This document shows, piece after piece, positions 1 through 12,323 of a stretch of DNA of 64,000 nucleotides. Numbering within the stretch: position 1 is the stretch's first letter; the number at the start of each line of letters is the position of its first letter. Source of the DNA: Mya arenaria (taxonomy: Eukaryota > Mollusca > Bivalvia > Myida > Myidae); the NCBI RefSeq assembly GCF_026914265.1, contig NC_069132.1, positions 70,632,993 to 70,696,992 on the forward strand. Reading direction: 5' to 3'. The position numbers were made by a program, and so were the translations under genes. The notes beneath the pieces are model-generated. The model had not been told where the DNA came from. It made no database searches and saw nothing but the letters and a program-made list of their open reading frames with translations.

Positions 1-1296
1 GTGTTAATAAGCAATGTTTTGTCAATGCTAATGACAAATAACAGACAATAACCAATAACGATAGCTCACAATGCTCTGTTGAGATATACACGAAGATACG
101 TTTTAAGGTTTTCTTGTTTAATAACATTACAATGTACATAACAAGTAAAAAGGTTCCACACACGAGGGCCATTACAAAGCCATTGTTCATCAAACGTAAT
201 AATTGCATTTAAAAATATCATACAAATCATCGCAATCGTTTCTTTTCATGTGCAAAATTAATTTCAGGTACATTCATTTGCCCGATGAAGTTATATTTTA
301 AAATAGTTGTAGTAGTGCAACATTGGACATCCCTATAAGGTCAAATGACGTCTTATTCGTTTGTGCAAAAAAACACTTTTTCATCTTTGAAATGAATGTA
401 GCTGATTTCTTTATCTTTGAATATACTAATGAATACAGAGTAAAGGATGTCTTAACAACTGTCCAATAACATCGATCATACAGTTCTTTTATTTTATTTA
501 TGTTTTAACATGGTATCATATTAAGCACAGCACACTGAGTTAATGTATTTTTCTCATGCTTGGTGGCATAGTTTTTCTGATGTCAAAACAATAGTAACAA
601 TAGTAATTTTCTATTCTAAACTGTAACATTAAAAATAAAATGGTATTGCTGCACCTGCACCAGATTTGTTTATTATTTTTACATTTAACCAATAATACAG
701 TGCATTCACACGCAGATTGGTAGCATTATACTCCAGTATATTGGTTTAATCACCAAAATCTTTACATAACTCCATATTTTGTGCTCGTAGTTAGCATTTC
801 ATTGTTAAAGCTATCACCAAAAATTCAATACATTTAGTGCTTTTTTCTTAAGGTTTCTTTAATTTATATTCTCACCAAAATCTTTTGAGTTGTTAAGAAA
901 GACGTCTTGTATTTCATTCAAAAACAAGACTGTTATAATAGTTGTAACAGCCAACACCATGTCTATGGCACATTGAATGTGCATGTTCTGCTTTAAACAT
1001 GATCTTATACAAACCCTTACATACACAAGACACAAGATTCAATCTTCTTTAGAACATCAATCTAATTCAAGGTTTTTCCCCGTTTTAATAGTAAATTTCA
1101 TGAGCCAGTCATGGAATATGAGTGAAATGTTCTCTTTTACCCAAACTACACTGCCACTGAAACTTTCTTTTACTCAAATAATAATTATCTGATTAGCAAA
1201 CCCTGCTGCCATATATTTAAACTATAACTAAGCCCAACAGTCGTCATCGCTTCATGCCATATTAGGCCACTCCTGCCATTAACAGCAGTCCATCAA
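1..1296. other. Gene-poor stretch downstream of the 216-aa gene
   Basis: No coding exon is supported here. The part just below 1297 is presumably the 3' UTR of the minus-strand gene that ends there. Several TTTATT strings (AATAAA on the minus strand, for example near 490 and 667) could be polyadenylation signals, but the sequence alone does not choose between them. The 71-codon plus-strand reading frame at 977-1192 has no recognisable domain. Confidence 0.4.
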
Positions 1297-4200
1297 TCAC
1301 ATGGTATCAGATGATATGCGAGCACAGTAGTCTTCAAGATCGTGTATCGCCAAGGCCTGTATATTTACATTGCACCCATTTTCCTTCATGATCGGCAGCT
1401 CGAATGACAGTTTATCCAGCTCAACCGGGTCCATTGCTATAAACATGTGTACCTAAAATTTCATCACAAAAAGGTTAATATATTAAATTAACTTCTTCTT
1501 TTTTAATCTAAAGATTATTTCTGTTCAAAATTAGCAATCCCCTATCCACTATGTCTATGAAAATACCTAAATTATGGGTTTTATATACAGCATTCTTTTT
1601 CTCTGACCAATTAGGGGCTGAAGATCTGCCCCATTCCAAATGCAAGCATATGCATTTTCTCTAGTGTTAAAAAAACAACACTAAAAACATTAAAAACCCG
1701 CAAACTTATTTGAATGGAAAATTTGGTGTAATCTAAAAGAAACATCAGTCTTTTTTATCTTTTCTGTCTATTTTAAAAGCATTATAATATTGTCATTTCT
1801 AGGCAAAATTGGAATTCCAAGTTTTAGTAAAAACAACATATTTTTCCCGATCAGAAAGGCACCAGCCCCATTCCAAACAAAGTGGAAGAAAACACTGTAA
1901 ATATAAAACAGATTAATGTACATGCATGTTGTGAAAATACTAAAAGCAACTAAACAGTAGTATACAAGTCGCTTCATACCTTCCTCTCCATAACACTCTT
2001 CCAAAGCTCAATGTGTCCACCAGAGGACCGAGCAGTAAGCGCAGCCACAGCCTCGCGACTCCATATCTCCAGCAGCTCAGATGTACTCTTACCTGTTAAA
2101 CATGATCAACATGAACATTTGACACGTTTAATATATAACAGAAAACAAATAATATTTATACTAAAAATAGTAAGTGTTATGATTTCTGAAGGCCCTTTTT
2201 TGATTTGGAATTTCCAAATCTGGCATACATTTTAAATAGGAAAAATTCACCAATCAAATGTGATCCCTTTCCACAACACTGACAGGTATACATGCATACT
2301 CTACATGTACAGTAACTTCCTGTCAGTATTCCTGCATGTCCCCAGTCATGATGTCCTCCCTCACTCAACCCCCTGCCTCTCACCTTAAACACTGTCAATA
2401 CTACTTGTATGTCTGCTTGTCCCCAGCCAGTATGACCCTACCTTTCCCCCTCCCTCTACAACCAGCCCCACTCCTTAACACTAACAGTAATACATGTACC
2501 TGCATACTCCACAGAAATTTCTAGCCAGTATCCCTGCTTGTCTCCAGCCAACGTGTTCTCTCCCTTCCCAAGGAGAACGTCACCATTCACCTTGAGGTAC
2601 TCAGCAAAAAACCTGTATGGGAATATGGGCTTGCAGGTGACGTCCATATTGCCAACTCGAGCAATTCCAGACACCATCCGCTCAAGGCCTATCACATTGG
2701 TCACCTCAAACACTGTAAATGTGGAAGAATAAGATGTTTATAGTGCTTTTTAACATTCAATGACATTTGTTTTAAACCAAAATTTGTTTTTAAGAAGAGT
2801 ATTTATATTTGCATGTATTTTCAAAGGAGAAAAATGCCAAATTTTCTATATTACAAGCACTACATCACAAAAAGAAAGGACTTTGTGATTGTGTTCAATT
2901 TCAAAACACATAATTATCGTGATTTCATTTTAAGCACAGATTAAGCAAATTTGTACATTAAACATCAGTAACAAACAGTAAAATGTATTATTTAAAACAT
3001 ACAATACCATGTATTTACGCTGTAAAACATACCTGCCACCACCTTTGCTTCTCCTGTTACCTAGACAACAAAACAGATCTCAGTTACCAGTGAAACATGC
3101 TATAAATGTTTAAGGCTATTCCACAAAACAAACAAGTGGGGAGAGGTGGGTGAGTGGGGACAGGCCAAAATTGATACCCTTTGTTAACATGTATAATTTG
3201 TATGTGAGGTGGGCCAATTTTACAGTTTTATTCAAAAGCTGCCTAACAAAAGTCCATCCAACAATATGTTTTTGTGCCAAAATGCTTTTGATCACCCCAT
3301 GAACATGCTCTGCAATAATCATAATTACACATAAGATTGTTCTTTGATGGTGTCCATTTGGCCACCTAAAAATATTCCTATTCTTATATCACCGTTGCAT
3401 TTAAATGAAAATGCTATTAGAACTAAATCACTGCTATGTATTATGTATGAAAGGATACATGTGCTATGCTTGCTAAAAAAAGACATATAATGTGGCATTT
3501 TGAAAGTGTTTTCATCCTTCTGATCCACTTTTGTATTGTGGCAATCCTTTAAACACTTTCAAACAAAAGCCATGAAATACATACATTTATGCATACAAGC
3601 AGTTGTTTCACATACTTTTACATAGTTTTTTCCGTCAAGAATTATAGGCGGAAAAAAGAAGAAAAAAACACATGTTTGACCAAGGGAGGAACTTCAAGGA
3701 TATGGCATGTGGATCTTTAATATAATCACATTAATAGTTCATCGCTTCAAACTGGCCAAAGATTGTGTGCATTCTATTTGGGCTATTGGTGACTAAGTTG
3801 TCAGATTAATATATTGGGCAGCCACATCACACTTAATGATCTATATGTACTAACCCAAGTTTCAAAAATATTATAAATATTCAAAGCCATTAATTACAAA
3901 TAAACTAAGTTATTCCAGTGGGTCCTGTTGTTCTCGTGTATGTATTTACTCTGTAGCTGCAAAGCTGTAAATGTAATATGATCTGCATGCTCAGAGATAC
4001 ATGTAAATGTATATACTCTACATTAGCCATATGTAGTTAGTCGCTATAATAAAGATTCAACTCAGTATAGAAACATCACAGCCGTTGTTCCTCATATACA
4101 AATCCAAAACACATGTCACCCCCTTGGAATAAATTTACTTTGTTTGTCATGGATAAAGTTAATGAACAATTACCTGTATACTATGTATTTAGCTGATTTT

Positions 4201-4528
4201 AAACTGAACATTTATTTTCCCCTCGAAAAGCTCTTCATAGCTTACATGTAAGTGATATGCTCATCAGTCATCATTGTTGCATAAAGTTAATCTTACTTTA
4301 AGACTAGTTTTCTTTCATCACTTACAGTATATAATTGTACATACATACATGAAGTAAAAGCCTTTCAGTGGAAGAGTGGAGACAAACCTTGTAAGTGTGG
4401 AGACAACGGGTAGCATCAGGGTAGGAGCAGAGAAGTGTTTGTAGCTTGCTCATAGCACTAGGCAGATCAATGCCACCTTGCAGCCCAATGTTGACATTTA
4501 CAGTCAGGATATACAGCTGGCTTGACAT
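1297..4528 (-). CDS. Unrecognised 216-aa protein, two ferredoxin-like (dimeric alpha/beta-barrel) halves
   Basis: Coding exons in transcript order are 4528-4388, 3059-3032 (ends good to a base or two), 2712-2500, 2092-1980 and 1452-1297. All are bounded by GT/AG sites and join in frame to give 216 aa from MSSQLYILTV to ISSDTM and a TGA stop. The start ATG follows an acceptor (ccccag) by five bases, so a 5' UTR exon lies upstream. I do not recognise the family by name. Each half starts with a strand (YILTVNVNIG; GYWLEISVEYAG), then a helix, a strand with an aromatic or charged core (AKVVAVFEVTN; KVHMFIAMDPVELDKL) and a closing strand (MDVTCKPIFPYRFF; CNVNIQALAIHDLEDY). That order resembles muconolactone-isomerase or YCII-like dimeric alpha/beta barrels fused in tandem. 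No signal peptide or membrane segment is seen, so it is probably cytosolic. The fold is an inference; the gene model is well supported by splice sites and frame. Confidence 0.78.
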
Positions 4529-4920
4529 CTTTCCTGGGGAGTACAAACAGAGAAGTTGTATTAGCTGGCTTGACATGTCATGGGGAGGCAAATTGTACAA
4601 ACTGAGAAATTGTATTATTCTCTTATGGGTAAAACAAGTGTACTTAAACAAAAAAAAACATCATTAAATCATATAAACGAACACTTTTAAATTAATAAAT
4701 ATAAGGAAAACGCGTTTTCAATAAATTCAAAACATTAAATTGTCCGAAATCACATATCCGAAATATGAACAATACGCGGAATGAGTGATATTACTTTTAA
4801 TGTAAAAACACACAATTCTAACGACCTCCTTAAGTGATGAATCTTGGTATTTATAGAATTGTGTGATCATCACGATCGAAAACTATGCAAGTTGTTACCA
4901 ATCTGTTTAATAATTCACCT

Positions 4921-4990
4921 GTACTGACCGGTACAATGTCCAACGAAGCGGTCAACAGTCAACAGTTATATAGCGTTTTGAATTTAAACG
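4921..4990 (-). other. Probable 5' UTR exon and promoter side of the 216-aa gene
   Basis: On the minus strand this block ends in ggtcagtacag followed by gtgaatt, a good 5' splice site. The coding exon at 4528 is preceded by an acceptor five bases before its ATG, so a noncoding first exon is required, and this is the best nearby candidate. The transcription start is not defined by any motif I can see. Confidence 0.4.
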
Positions 4991-5329
4991 ACATCTACAT
5001 GTACTTCTTGAAGGATGCGGAATATATGATAGCCGTTTAAGTCACGTGCTTTTTCTTTAATCATTTGTCGCTTGAGTCTGCTAAAAGTGTTTTTCACTAG
5101 CATGGTTCTGAATGGCATTTCTCTTCATAATGGTACTAATAGCGTGTACGGAATTATTTATCTACCAATTGTACCCCAAATCATCATCGTGACATATTTA
5201 AATTACCCATGATTGCTATTTATGAAATTGTGCGTTTATGATGCAGATAGTTTGTACTTTTTAATTGCAAACAGTTAAGTGTCTTCATAGTGTGCAGGTA
5301 TTTATTGGGCTCACGAACACCTATTGAAA

Positions 5330-7350
5330 CAAGTTATTGACGAGCATGCCATAGTATAACAAAACCCCCAAAAAGGAATCCACCACCTTATATGAACTCT
5401 AGGTACCGTAAGCTTATTTACAAGGCTCGTCAAGCAAGAAACACCTACATGTATAACAAAAATCAGAACATGGCTAACTGGTTAAACTACACTAAGTTCA
5501 AAAATCTCAAAACCAAGGTACGTGTAAAGAGAATCGATCTATAGCTGTTTATTTCCAAGAACGATGTAGTGGAGGACCCAATTCTAAGGACTTCTGGCCG
5601 ACAATTAAACATTTTCTCTCACAGAAACCTACAAATAAATAAGATAACCCAATAGTACTCTAAGACAACATAGGGAATTTAAATTGGTTTCTGATAAAAA
5701 GCTGGGGGCCAATACAATGAACTCATTTTACATTAATATAGCCAAAAATATTGGAATATCTGGAACTCAGCTTAAAGATAAACACCCTAGTCTTAACAAA
5801 ATAATGGAAAACTGCCAAATGTCACCTGACTTTCACTTCACCCTGGTCACCGATAAAGATATTGGAAAATACATTGACAGGTTAAATAAAAAAAGCAACT
5901 GGAATAGATCTGATTCCTCCCAAAATCATCATTGCTGGCAAGGATACTTTATAGGTTCCCATCCGAAACATGGCCAATGAAATTATTAGCGAAGGATCAT
6001 TTCCAAATAATCTGAAGCTAGCACAAGTTACCCCTATTTTCAAGAAAGATGACCCCTTTAGTGAAAAGAACTATAGACCAGTCAGTATTTTACCATCAAT
6101 GTCCAAATTATAAGAACAGGTCATAAGTGAGCAACTGATTAGTCATTTTGATAACATTTTTCATCCTTTCCTGATAGTAGTCAGAACCACCTTTAGATGC
6201 CAAACTACCTTGTTAAGGCTGGTGGAAGACTGGGAATAAAACCTTGATGAGAACAAATATGTAGGCGCAGTTCTAATGGACCTCTCAAAAGCATTAGTTT
6301 AATCATATTTTATTGCTCTTTTGTAAAGAATTATTTTGCATACAATTTACATGTACATTTACAATCAAATAAAACAAAAAGAACAAATGGGTTGGGCTAC
6401 AAGTTATTACAACATTAGTTTCAGCCCTTCCCAGGCGTCAATATAGCGTCAATGTCGTTTAAAGCTATGATTAAACGTAACTAGAAAAAAGAGATAACGG
6501 TAATTACTTTAGAAAAAAGAAGAAAAGAATTGGTTGCCACCAACAGAAAATACAATGTAATAACATCTAAGATGTGATCATGGGGCAGGCAGTCTCAAAA
6601 GCATTAGACTGCCTGCCCCATGATCACATCTTAGATAAGCCTAACACATATGGTCTCTAAGCCTCAGCATGTAAATTTATGCACAGCTATCTTACGAACA
6701 GAAAGCAACGTGTCAAACTTGGTCAAATTACCAGTGAGTGGGACTCCATCCTGAAAGGCGTACCACAAGGATCAATATTATGGTCTTTAGTTCTCAACAT
6801 CTTCCTAAACGACATCTTCTACTTTATCAATAATGCAGCTCTGTATAATTGCAGATGACAATACTCTTTCTGTGTGTGATAAAAATCCTGATGTTGTTAG
6901 GACCACTCTTGAAGAAGAAAGTAACATTTTGATAAACTGGTTTACTTCCTATCAGATGCAAGCAATTTTCAAGCAATTTCAATTGGCTCAAAGTCTGTTA
7001 AAGAAATAAAACAATTCAATATACTTAATTACACCATTGTTTGCGAAGAGCAAGTGAAACTTTTAGGTGTTGAGGTAGATAGTTTATTAAATTTTGATGC
7101 CCAGATTTCTAAAATGTGCAAAAAAGCAGCTAAGCAACTGAATATTCTTCAAAGATTAAGCAAATTTTTGACAACCAATTCTAAGCTTATTGTCTTTAAA
7201 TATTTTATCAGATCCATTTTCAACTACTGTCCTGTCGTTTGACATTTTTGTAGCAAAAACAACACAGAAAAATTTCAATGCAGAGCTTTAAAAATTGTTT
7301 TTAAAGATTACACCTCAACTTACGAAAATCTTCTCCATAGAGTTCAGTGG
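5330..7350 (+). mobile_element. Decayed LINE (Jockey/CR1-like), interrupted by another insertion
   Basis: Broken reading frames give the order expected of a non-LTR pol. A linker region has ERCSGGPNSKDFWPTIKHFL near 5555-5620, and the ORF at 5684-5980 continues it. Next come KDDPFSEKNYRPVSILPS near 6045-6100, LSKALDCLPHDH across 6600-6630 and KGVPQGSIL near 6755. The C-terminal part has LLGVEVDSLLNFDAQI and FNYCPVV (7054-7240). Several stops and frameshifts, and the missing endonuclease and 3' end, show it is dead. An insertion at about 6299-6593 splits the reverse transcriptase palm region. The clade (Jockey or CR1) is judged only from motif style. Confidence 0.8.
6299..6593 (-). mobile_element. 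Insertion inside the LINE, flanked by a 14-bp direct repeat
   Basis: The LINE codons for LSKAL are duplicated: tctcaaaagcatta occurs at about 6283-6296 and again at about 6593-6606, as expected for a target-site duplication. The insert ends in a 31-bp stretch (about 6563-6593) that is the exact reverse complement of the LINE sequence following the second repeat (about 6603-6635). The insert's other sequence read on the minus strand is AT-rich and noncoding, like a LINE 3' end. It may be a short retroinsert in reverse orientation whose far end copied local sequence during repair. Confidence 0.55.
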
Positions 7351-8711
7351 TATATCAACTAGTGGAACCGTGCGCGTGTGGACTGGTCGTACAGCCTGGA
7401 AAACTTGTTGATGTTTCCACTGTTTTCGATGCTCTAATCCAATTTTGCTATTTGAATTTGTATGCATGAATATCATCAGATAACGAACGGCTTTTGTAAA
7501 TACTTGCTCTTATATGTACTCATTTTCACACATATACTTTTATTTCCAGGTCACAAGCTCTTGTTCTATTTATAATATATTAAAGATTGACTTGGAGATA
7601 TCTCCAATTGAAATCTTGATATGATTTGGAGAGGTCTCTTATTCAAGTTATGCTTGATTCCATTGAATTGAAAAAGTCTCTAATTAGTTGATGGGCTCTT
7701 CCAATAATTGAGTGTATGTGGATTTGGTGTGCCATATTTCTAGAAAATTCTTAAACCGCTTGCAACAGGATCAAGCTAAGCACACGTTTTTTTGTTTTGG
7801 TATAGATTGATTAATTATCTCCTTTAAAAATTACTTCATTTTTTGTACATTTTTAAGGATATTATGTTCAACTATTTTGGGGGGTATATCAAGCTTATCT
7901 TGAAAGCTGTGTAATGATGGACGAGTGATGCAGACAAAATGCAAATTTAGTTGTCTGAATCCCAACCCTGCAGCATAAAAATTGTCAAAATGTCGGATGT
8001 GTTCTAGTCTAGTATGAACAAAATTGGCAACATGTCGGAGATCACAATAAAGCTTTCTTAAGTCCTATTTTCGCACCCCCCCCCCACGTGACATTGATAT
8101 TAGGCGGCATTCACGGTAATTAAACCAAACGTTCAAAATGATATTAAATTCAATGAACTTTGACCACCGAATTGAAAATTAAATAGGCAATAAATTGGCG
8201 TCGTGTCTGATTGAATGTTACACGTGAAGAGTATCCCTGATTTAAACACAGCTTAAAAACTTCTAAGTTGATATATACATGAAACTCATTGGAGTATGCA
8301 TTTGTTTTGCAAAGCCGGTTACTCTGCATGGTTTAAATAATTTTCGATTGATATAAAGCAACTGAGGAAAGGGAACAAACGTTGACATCCGTTTACGACA
8401 GCCTGTTATCTCAAATACTGAACATTTGACTCCTATATGGTTTGTATTGCTCCAGATTGATAACCCATAAGCCTTGTCACCAATTAAAATCGATTAGTTT
8501 GATATACGATCCTGATGTACCTTTTGGAATACAACACATGTCCAAGCTTAGATATCATTACTACCAAGCTTGTACTCAGAAATCTAGTCCTGAAACAGTT
8601 TTGTTAAATGTACGCTTTATGTACAAACTTACGACTAGATATAATTTCAAGTTTTTATTCATAACTACACATATTTTTTAATATCAAAACGAAAACATGC
8701 GTATAACTTTC
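7351..8711. other. Intergenic, nothing recognised
   Basis: AT-rich sequence with a run of nine C at about 8078-8086 and no exon, RNA gene or repeat that I can name. The small plus-strand ORF at 8442-8681 has no recognisable domain and overlaps what should be the 3' flank of PGAP4. Confidence 0.4.
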
Positions 8712-9929
8712 TCACTTAAACGTGCTTTCATGGAGTTTAAACAAAAACTCTTCCGGATTCTTATCTGACCCACCCGATAATGACGTGTGCATTCCAATGT
8801 GCTGAAACAAATTTGGCTCTACTTGGTACCCCGGGTAACCGCTAATTTCGGAGAATCTGTGAATGGAAAGATCTTTATTGAGACTGTTGTTGACAAGCAG
8901 ATGCTCCATAAGCGGATATATGGCGCCCCTCGGGTACAACATAGCCTGTGTGCAGCACGCTGCGCTTCGTCCAAAGCGATACAACTGGGGCGACAGACGC
9001 CGGACATCGTTAATGTTTACACGACCAAGACACTTGGCCAAGCACAAGGCAAAGGCTGTGTATAACACAAATATAAAGAGTGTGTGTCCCTTGCGTCTGT
9101 TACGACTTCCACATAGTGTGTCCAAACATACAACAATCCCTCCCACCACTACGCCGATGCTCAGAAACTCTAGCATGATACCTATTTCGTAAGCAAACCC
9201 TTGCCATCTCTGTGGATAATACAATTTTAAGTACAAAAAGGGCTTCGTCATTTCATAGTATGCACTATCGTCTGCTGTATAACGAAGTCTTCTTAATATT
9301 ATAAAGTCTAATGTCTGTAAAAGATTATTGATTGGCAGAACATCGTCTTCTAACACTAAAACATATTTGTATTTCAAGGCCATCGAAGCGTTCAGACAGA
9401 AAACGTAGTCACTTATTTCTTGAATCCTTGCCGTATCTTTTAGTCCAGAGTTAATGGCTCGAGGGACTCTGGGTGGTTGGCCAGTAAAAATGCTGGTGTG
9501 TTCTTTGTCCACATACAAGGCGAAATCTCGAAGTTCTAACGCCTCCTTATGTTTGCCCGGCTGGCTGTCAGCGTTACAGATGAGCAGACCATACTCCCGA
9601 TCTCCTCTGCTCCGCCCTATGGCGCTGTCCATTGCTGCAACTGTTTGCGTCAAATAATGGTTGTTTCCTCTTCTCGTCACAGTGACAATGAGAATTAAAA
9701 CATCTGACGAGACATAATCCGCCACTACGGGCCTATTGCTTTTCATGCTTTTGAGATGTCCCCTCGCCTTGATTAGTCTGTTCTGATTAGAGTCTTCAAC
9801 GATCTGTAGCAAATTGTTTCTGTTGAAGTAGTTAAATATTAGTGAAAATGGCAAGTTTTTTGAAACATAGACAGTCGACATAGAACATGCCAGAGTGGCT
9901 ACAAATATGACAAAGGTTCGGGTATACAT
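8712..9929 (-). CDS. PGAP4: Post-GPI attachment to proteins factor 4 (GPI-GalNAc transferase)
   Basis: A single uninterrupted 405-codon frame, close to the length of vertebrate PGAP4/TMEM246 (about 403 aa). In that family the Golgi protein adds the GalNAc side chain to the first mannose of GPI anchors. Residues 5-22 form the N-terminal membrane anchor. The GT-A glycosyltransferase region carries the EDD metal/nucleotide motif at 194-196 (VLVLEDDVLPI). Two hydrophobic segments (about 250-270 and 282-300) interrupt the catalytic domain as a hairpin, a hallmark of PGAP4. The LYLKLYYPQRWQGF motif before the hairpin and the C-terminal EPNLFQHIGMHTSL are typical of the family. The coding region has no intron, also usual for this gene. 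It appears intact and functional. Neighbours are repeats, so no operon-like context applies. Confidence 0.95.
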   Translation of the reverse strand: MYTRTFVIFVATLACSMSTVYVSKNLPFSLIFNYFNRNNLLQIVEDSNQNRLIKARGHLKSMKSNRPVVADYVSSDVLILIVTVTRRGNNHYLTQTVAAMDSAIGRSRGDREYGLLICNADSQPGKHKEALELRDFALYVDKEHTSIFTGQPPRVPRAINSGLKDTARIQEISDYVFCLNASMALKYKYVLVLEDDVLPINNLLQTLDFIILRRLRYTADDSAYYEMTKPFLYLKLYYPQRWQGFAYEIGIMLEFLSIGVVVGGIVVCLDTLCGSRNRRKGHTLFIFVLYTAFALCLAKCLGRVNINDVRRLSPQLYRFGRSAACCTQAMLYPRGAIYPLMEHLLVNNSLNKDLSIHRFSEISGYPGYQVEPNLFQHIGMHTSLSGGSDKNPEEFLFKLHESTFK

Positions 9930-11207
9930 TGTTTACTCCCTAGAGCTTTTTAAAAACGCATCCTTTCATTTCAATTTTGTTATTCCAACAATATCATTTC
10001 CCACTCGCTTATGATTCACATGTGGCCTAAACGTTATCTTTTAAAAATGAGAATATTTTCCTTATGCTTCCTGCTTTTTATCTTATCACACACTTTACTT
10101 GAAACCACTCTGAGTTGTACAATATGGTATCATTTGAAACTCTCGGCCATTTTTATCGAAAACAACCTCGGTTTACAATGTCAGAAATCGGGTCTTCTTA
10201 AGTCTGCTGCAAGTAGATCTCGTAGTAATTTATTTTAGAAGTTGAACTTAATGACTTAACTCTTGGGAGTCTTAATTATGTTTGCAATAACACACTTCAC
10301 TGGCAATCAATTTTAACTTAGACCAACAAATACGAGATAAAACACTGCAGCAGTATGTAATGTATTCGTCCTGACGCAGATGGTCAATTCGGACCTTACT
10401 AGAATGGAGCGTTGCGAGTAGATTTTAAATGAATCTGCAATACATTGACTAGTTCAATCATTTTGGTACTTAATCATGTAATGCTTTGTAAATCGCCCTC
10501 GCAAACGTTCAACACAAGTGAATTCCAAATTGGTCAAAGGTCTTCATCAAGGCTACGATTATGTACACTAAAGACTACCGTTCGCGGTCTCTGTAAAACT
10601 GGAAATTATGACAACATGAAATGGAAAAAATGACTTATTTATTAAACCACTGAGCGATCAGTTAGCTATCCCTTACTTGTATCTATTTTGTAGCAGATAG
10701 TATTTTATTGTATTGATTGGAGCTGTTTGACTTTAACGCTTCTATTTACTTAATATTGATTGACACATATGGTAAACATGTTACAAAAGAGGGTCGCTTC
10801 ATAAAAATAACAACAGATATATGATGGAAATTCCGAATTATGATGTTAAACAAGAACATGATTCTTTTAAGGTACTACGACTGCATGCCACAGTCTTGTT
10901 TTGGATTATTGATATCTGGCAATAGTGGTTCTAGGAAGACTAATACGCGTCTTCATATACTACTAACCATTATTTTATTATGATAAGATTTACTTGTATG
11001 TAAAGAATATGGAGCAGTCAAAATATCAGCACTTGATTAATACAATGGACAATGTTACAAGAAAGATTAAAATATTGCTAGAAGACATAATACACACATT
11101 GAGCGATGGAATTCTACCTGTTACAGTTACGAATTGTGATCAGCAGAATGTAGTAATATTTCATGATTATGTTTGCGAGAAAAATCAAAACATATATTGA
11201 TTACTTT
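9930..11207. other. Upstream flank of PGAP4, no gene supported
   Basis: The first few hundred bases should hold the PGAP4 promoter and 5' UTR, but no TATA box or other decisive motif is visible. Small plus-strand reading frames (10011-10238, 10445-10633, 10994-11200) show no domain. The last of these, MEQSKYQHLINTMDNVTRKI onward, has a protein-like composition and might be an eroded element ORF. Confidence 0.35.
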
Positions 11208-11285
11208 TGTAACGGTCCGCTGTAGGCGGCGGATGTGCGTTCATAGTGTAACGGTCCGCTGAAGGCGGCGGATGTGCGTTCATAA
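11208..11285 (+). repeat. 39-bp tandem duplication
   Basis: Two adjacent copies of a unit beginning tgtaacggtccgctg and ending gtgcgttcata differ at only one or two bases. The unit is GC-rich compared with its surroundings. Confidence 0.8.
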
Positions 11286-11474
11286 TAACATTCCGTTATA
11301 AACGGAAGTACGTTCATAACGGATGTTATCTTGGTTGGTAATATGCAAATTAGCAAAGCCCGGGCTCTGTGAGAATAGAGAACTTAGTGTATATAAAGAC
11401 CAGTGGACCCCTTCAGGGTCGAGAATGCTTTGCTCTGAAGGGATCTGTTGGTGTTTGTTGGCTCGCACGTTACA
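11208..11474 (+). mobile_element. LTR-like block with TGTAACG/CGTTACA ends
   Basis: A 267-bp stretch begins TGTAACG and ends CGTTACA, a perfect 7-bp inverted pair of the TG...CA type found on retroelement LTRs. A TATA-like box (tatataaag) lies at about 11390-11398. The first 39 bases are tandemly duplicated (11208-11246 and 11247-11285), so the true edge may be the second TGTAACG. No matching second copy or target duplication was found in the window, so this is a lone or remnant LTR at best. Confidence 0.4.
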
Positions 11475-11661
11475 CTCTATTCAGGGTAGGCATAACCACT
11501 GGGATGGTTAAGGAAAACTTAATAGAACATTTTCAACAAATGACGGAAGACGTATTTGACACAGATGAGTAATTTCAAACCAACATCGTTCTCAGCGAGA
11601 TGCACAATATAATGCTTTAGATATAAAAATAACTGGCGGCGGAGGATTCTACTCGTGGCGG

Positions 11662-11821
11662 TTTGTCCATCCAAATATGTATTTCGGGAAATGTTATTAT
11701 ACACATGCTATTTAACGATATTTCGTCAAAACACTTGTGGCATTAACAAATACCTATTTTCATTCAAAGCTTGTGTTACGTTTTCTCTTCATCCATACGT
11801 GATCGACCCAGCTTGTGACCT
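11662..11821 (+). repeat. Dispersed direct repeat, copy 1
   Basis: This block and the one at 12114-12290 share long near-identical stretches, such as gggaaatgttattat, acgatatttcgt and cttgtgttacgttttctctt. They are about 450 bp apart in the same orientation. The second copy carries about 20 extra bases near its middle. Neither matches a family I recognise. Confidence 0.7.
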
Positions 11822-12113
11822 TGTAGCCATAAATGATATATTTTTAGCATGGGCGAAAGCCTCGGCATTTTATTTTAGTTTTCACAACCACCATCTCCAC
11901 CACCTTCCGTTTAATTAACTGTCAGTTAACAAGGTCTAGAAATGAGCCGATCTAACTGTTTTCATGTCATATTTGAATGTGAACACATCGTTTACGGCCA
12001 TGTTTTTCTTCATATTTTCTTACCATATGTATTGTCACAGTTCTTTGTTTCTCTTCCCTTCACCAGTTTTGTCAGGCACTATTTTTACAAAACAATATTT
12101 CTAGAAGGAAGGA

Positions 12114-12290
12114 TTGTCCACCCAGATATGTATTTTGGGAAATGTTATTATGCACATGCTATTGACTCTGATGTTTTATTTTACGATATTTCGTAAAAGC
12201 ACTTTTATAGCATTAGTAAATGCCCTATTTTCATTCAAAGCTTGTGTTACGTTTTCTCTTCATCCATACGAGTTCGACCCAGCCTGTGAT
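12114..12290 (+). repeat. Dispersed direct repeat, copy 2
   Basis: Partner of 11662-11821. In this copy one frame runs open into the coiled-coil ORF that follows (12324), and another reads IVHPDMYFGKCYYAHAIDSD, which is protein-like. That suggests the duplicated block was once coding. Confidence 0.7.
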
Positions 12291-12323
12291 TCAGTACCTT
12301 CACGTTGGAAAATACATAAAAAA

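Noticed and set aside
8787-9657. Plus-strand ORFs opposite PGAP4
   Set aside because: They are shadows of the conserved minus-strand coding frame, with no domain of their own.
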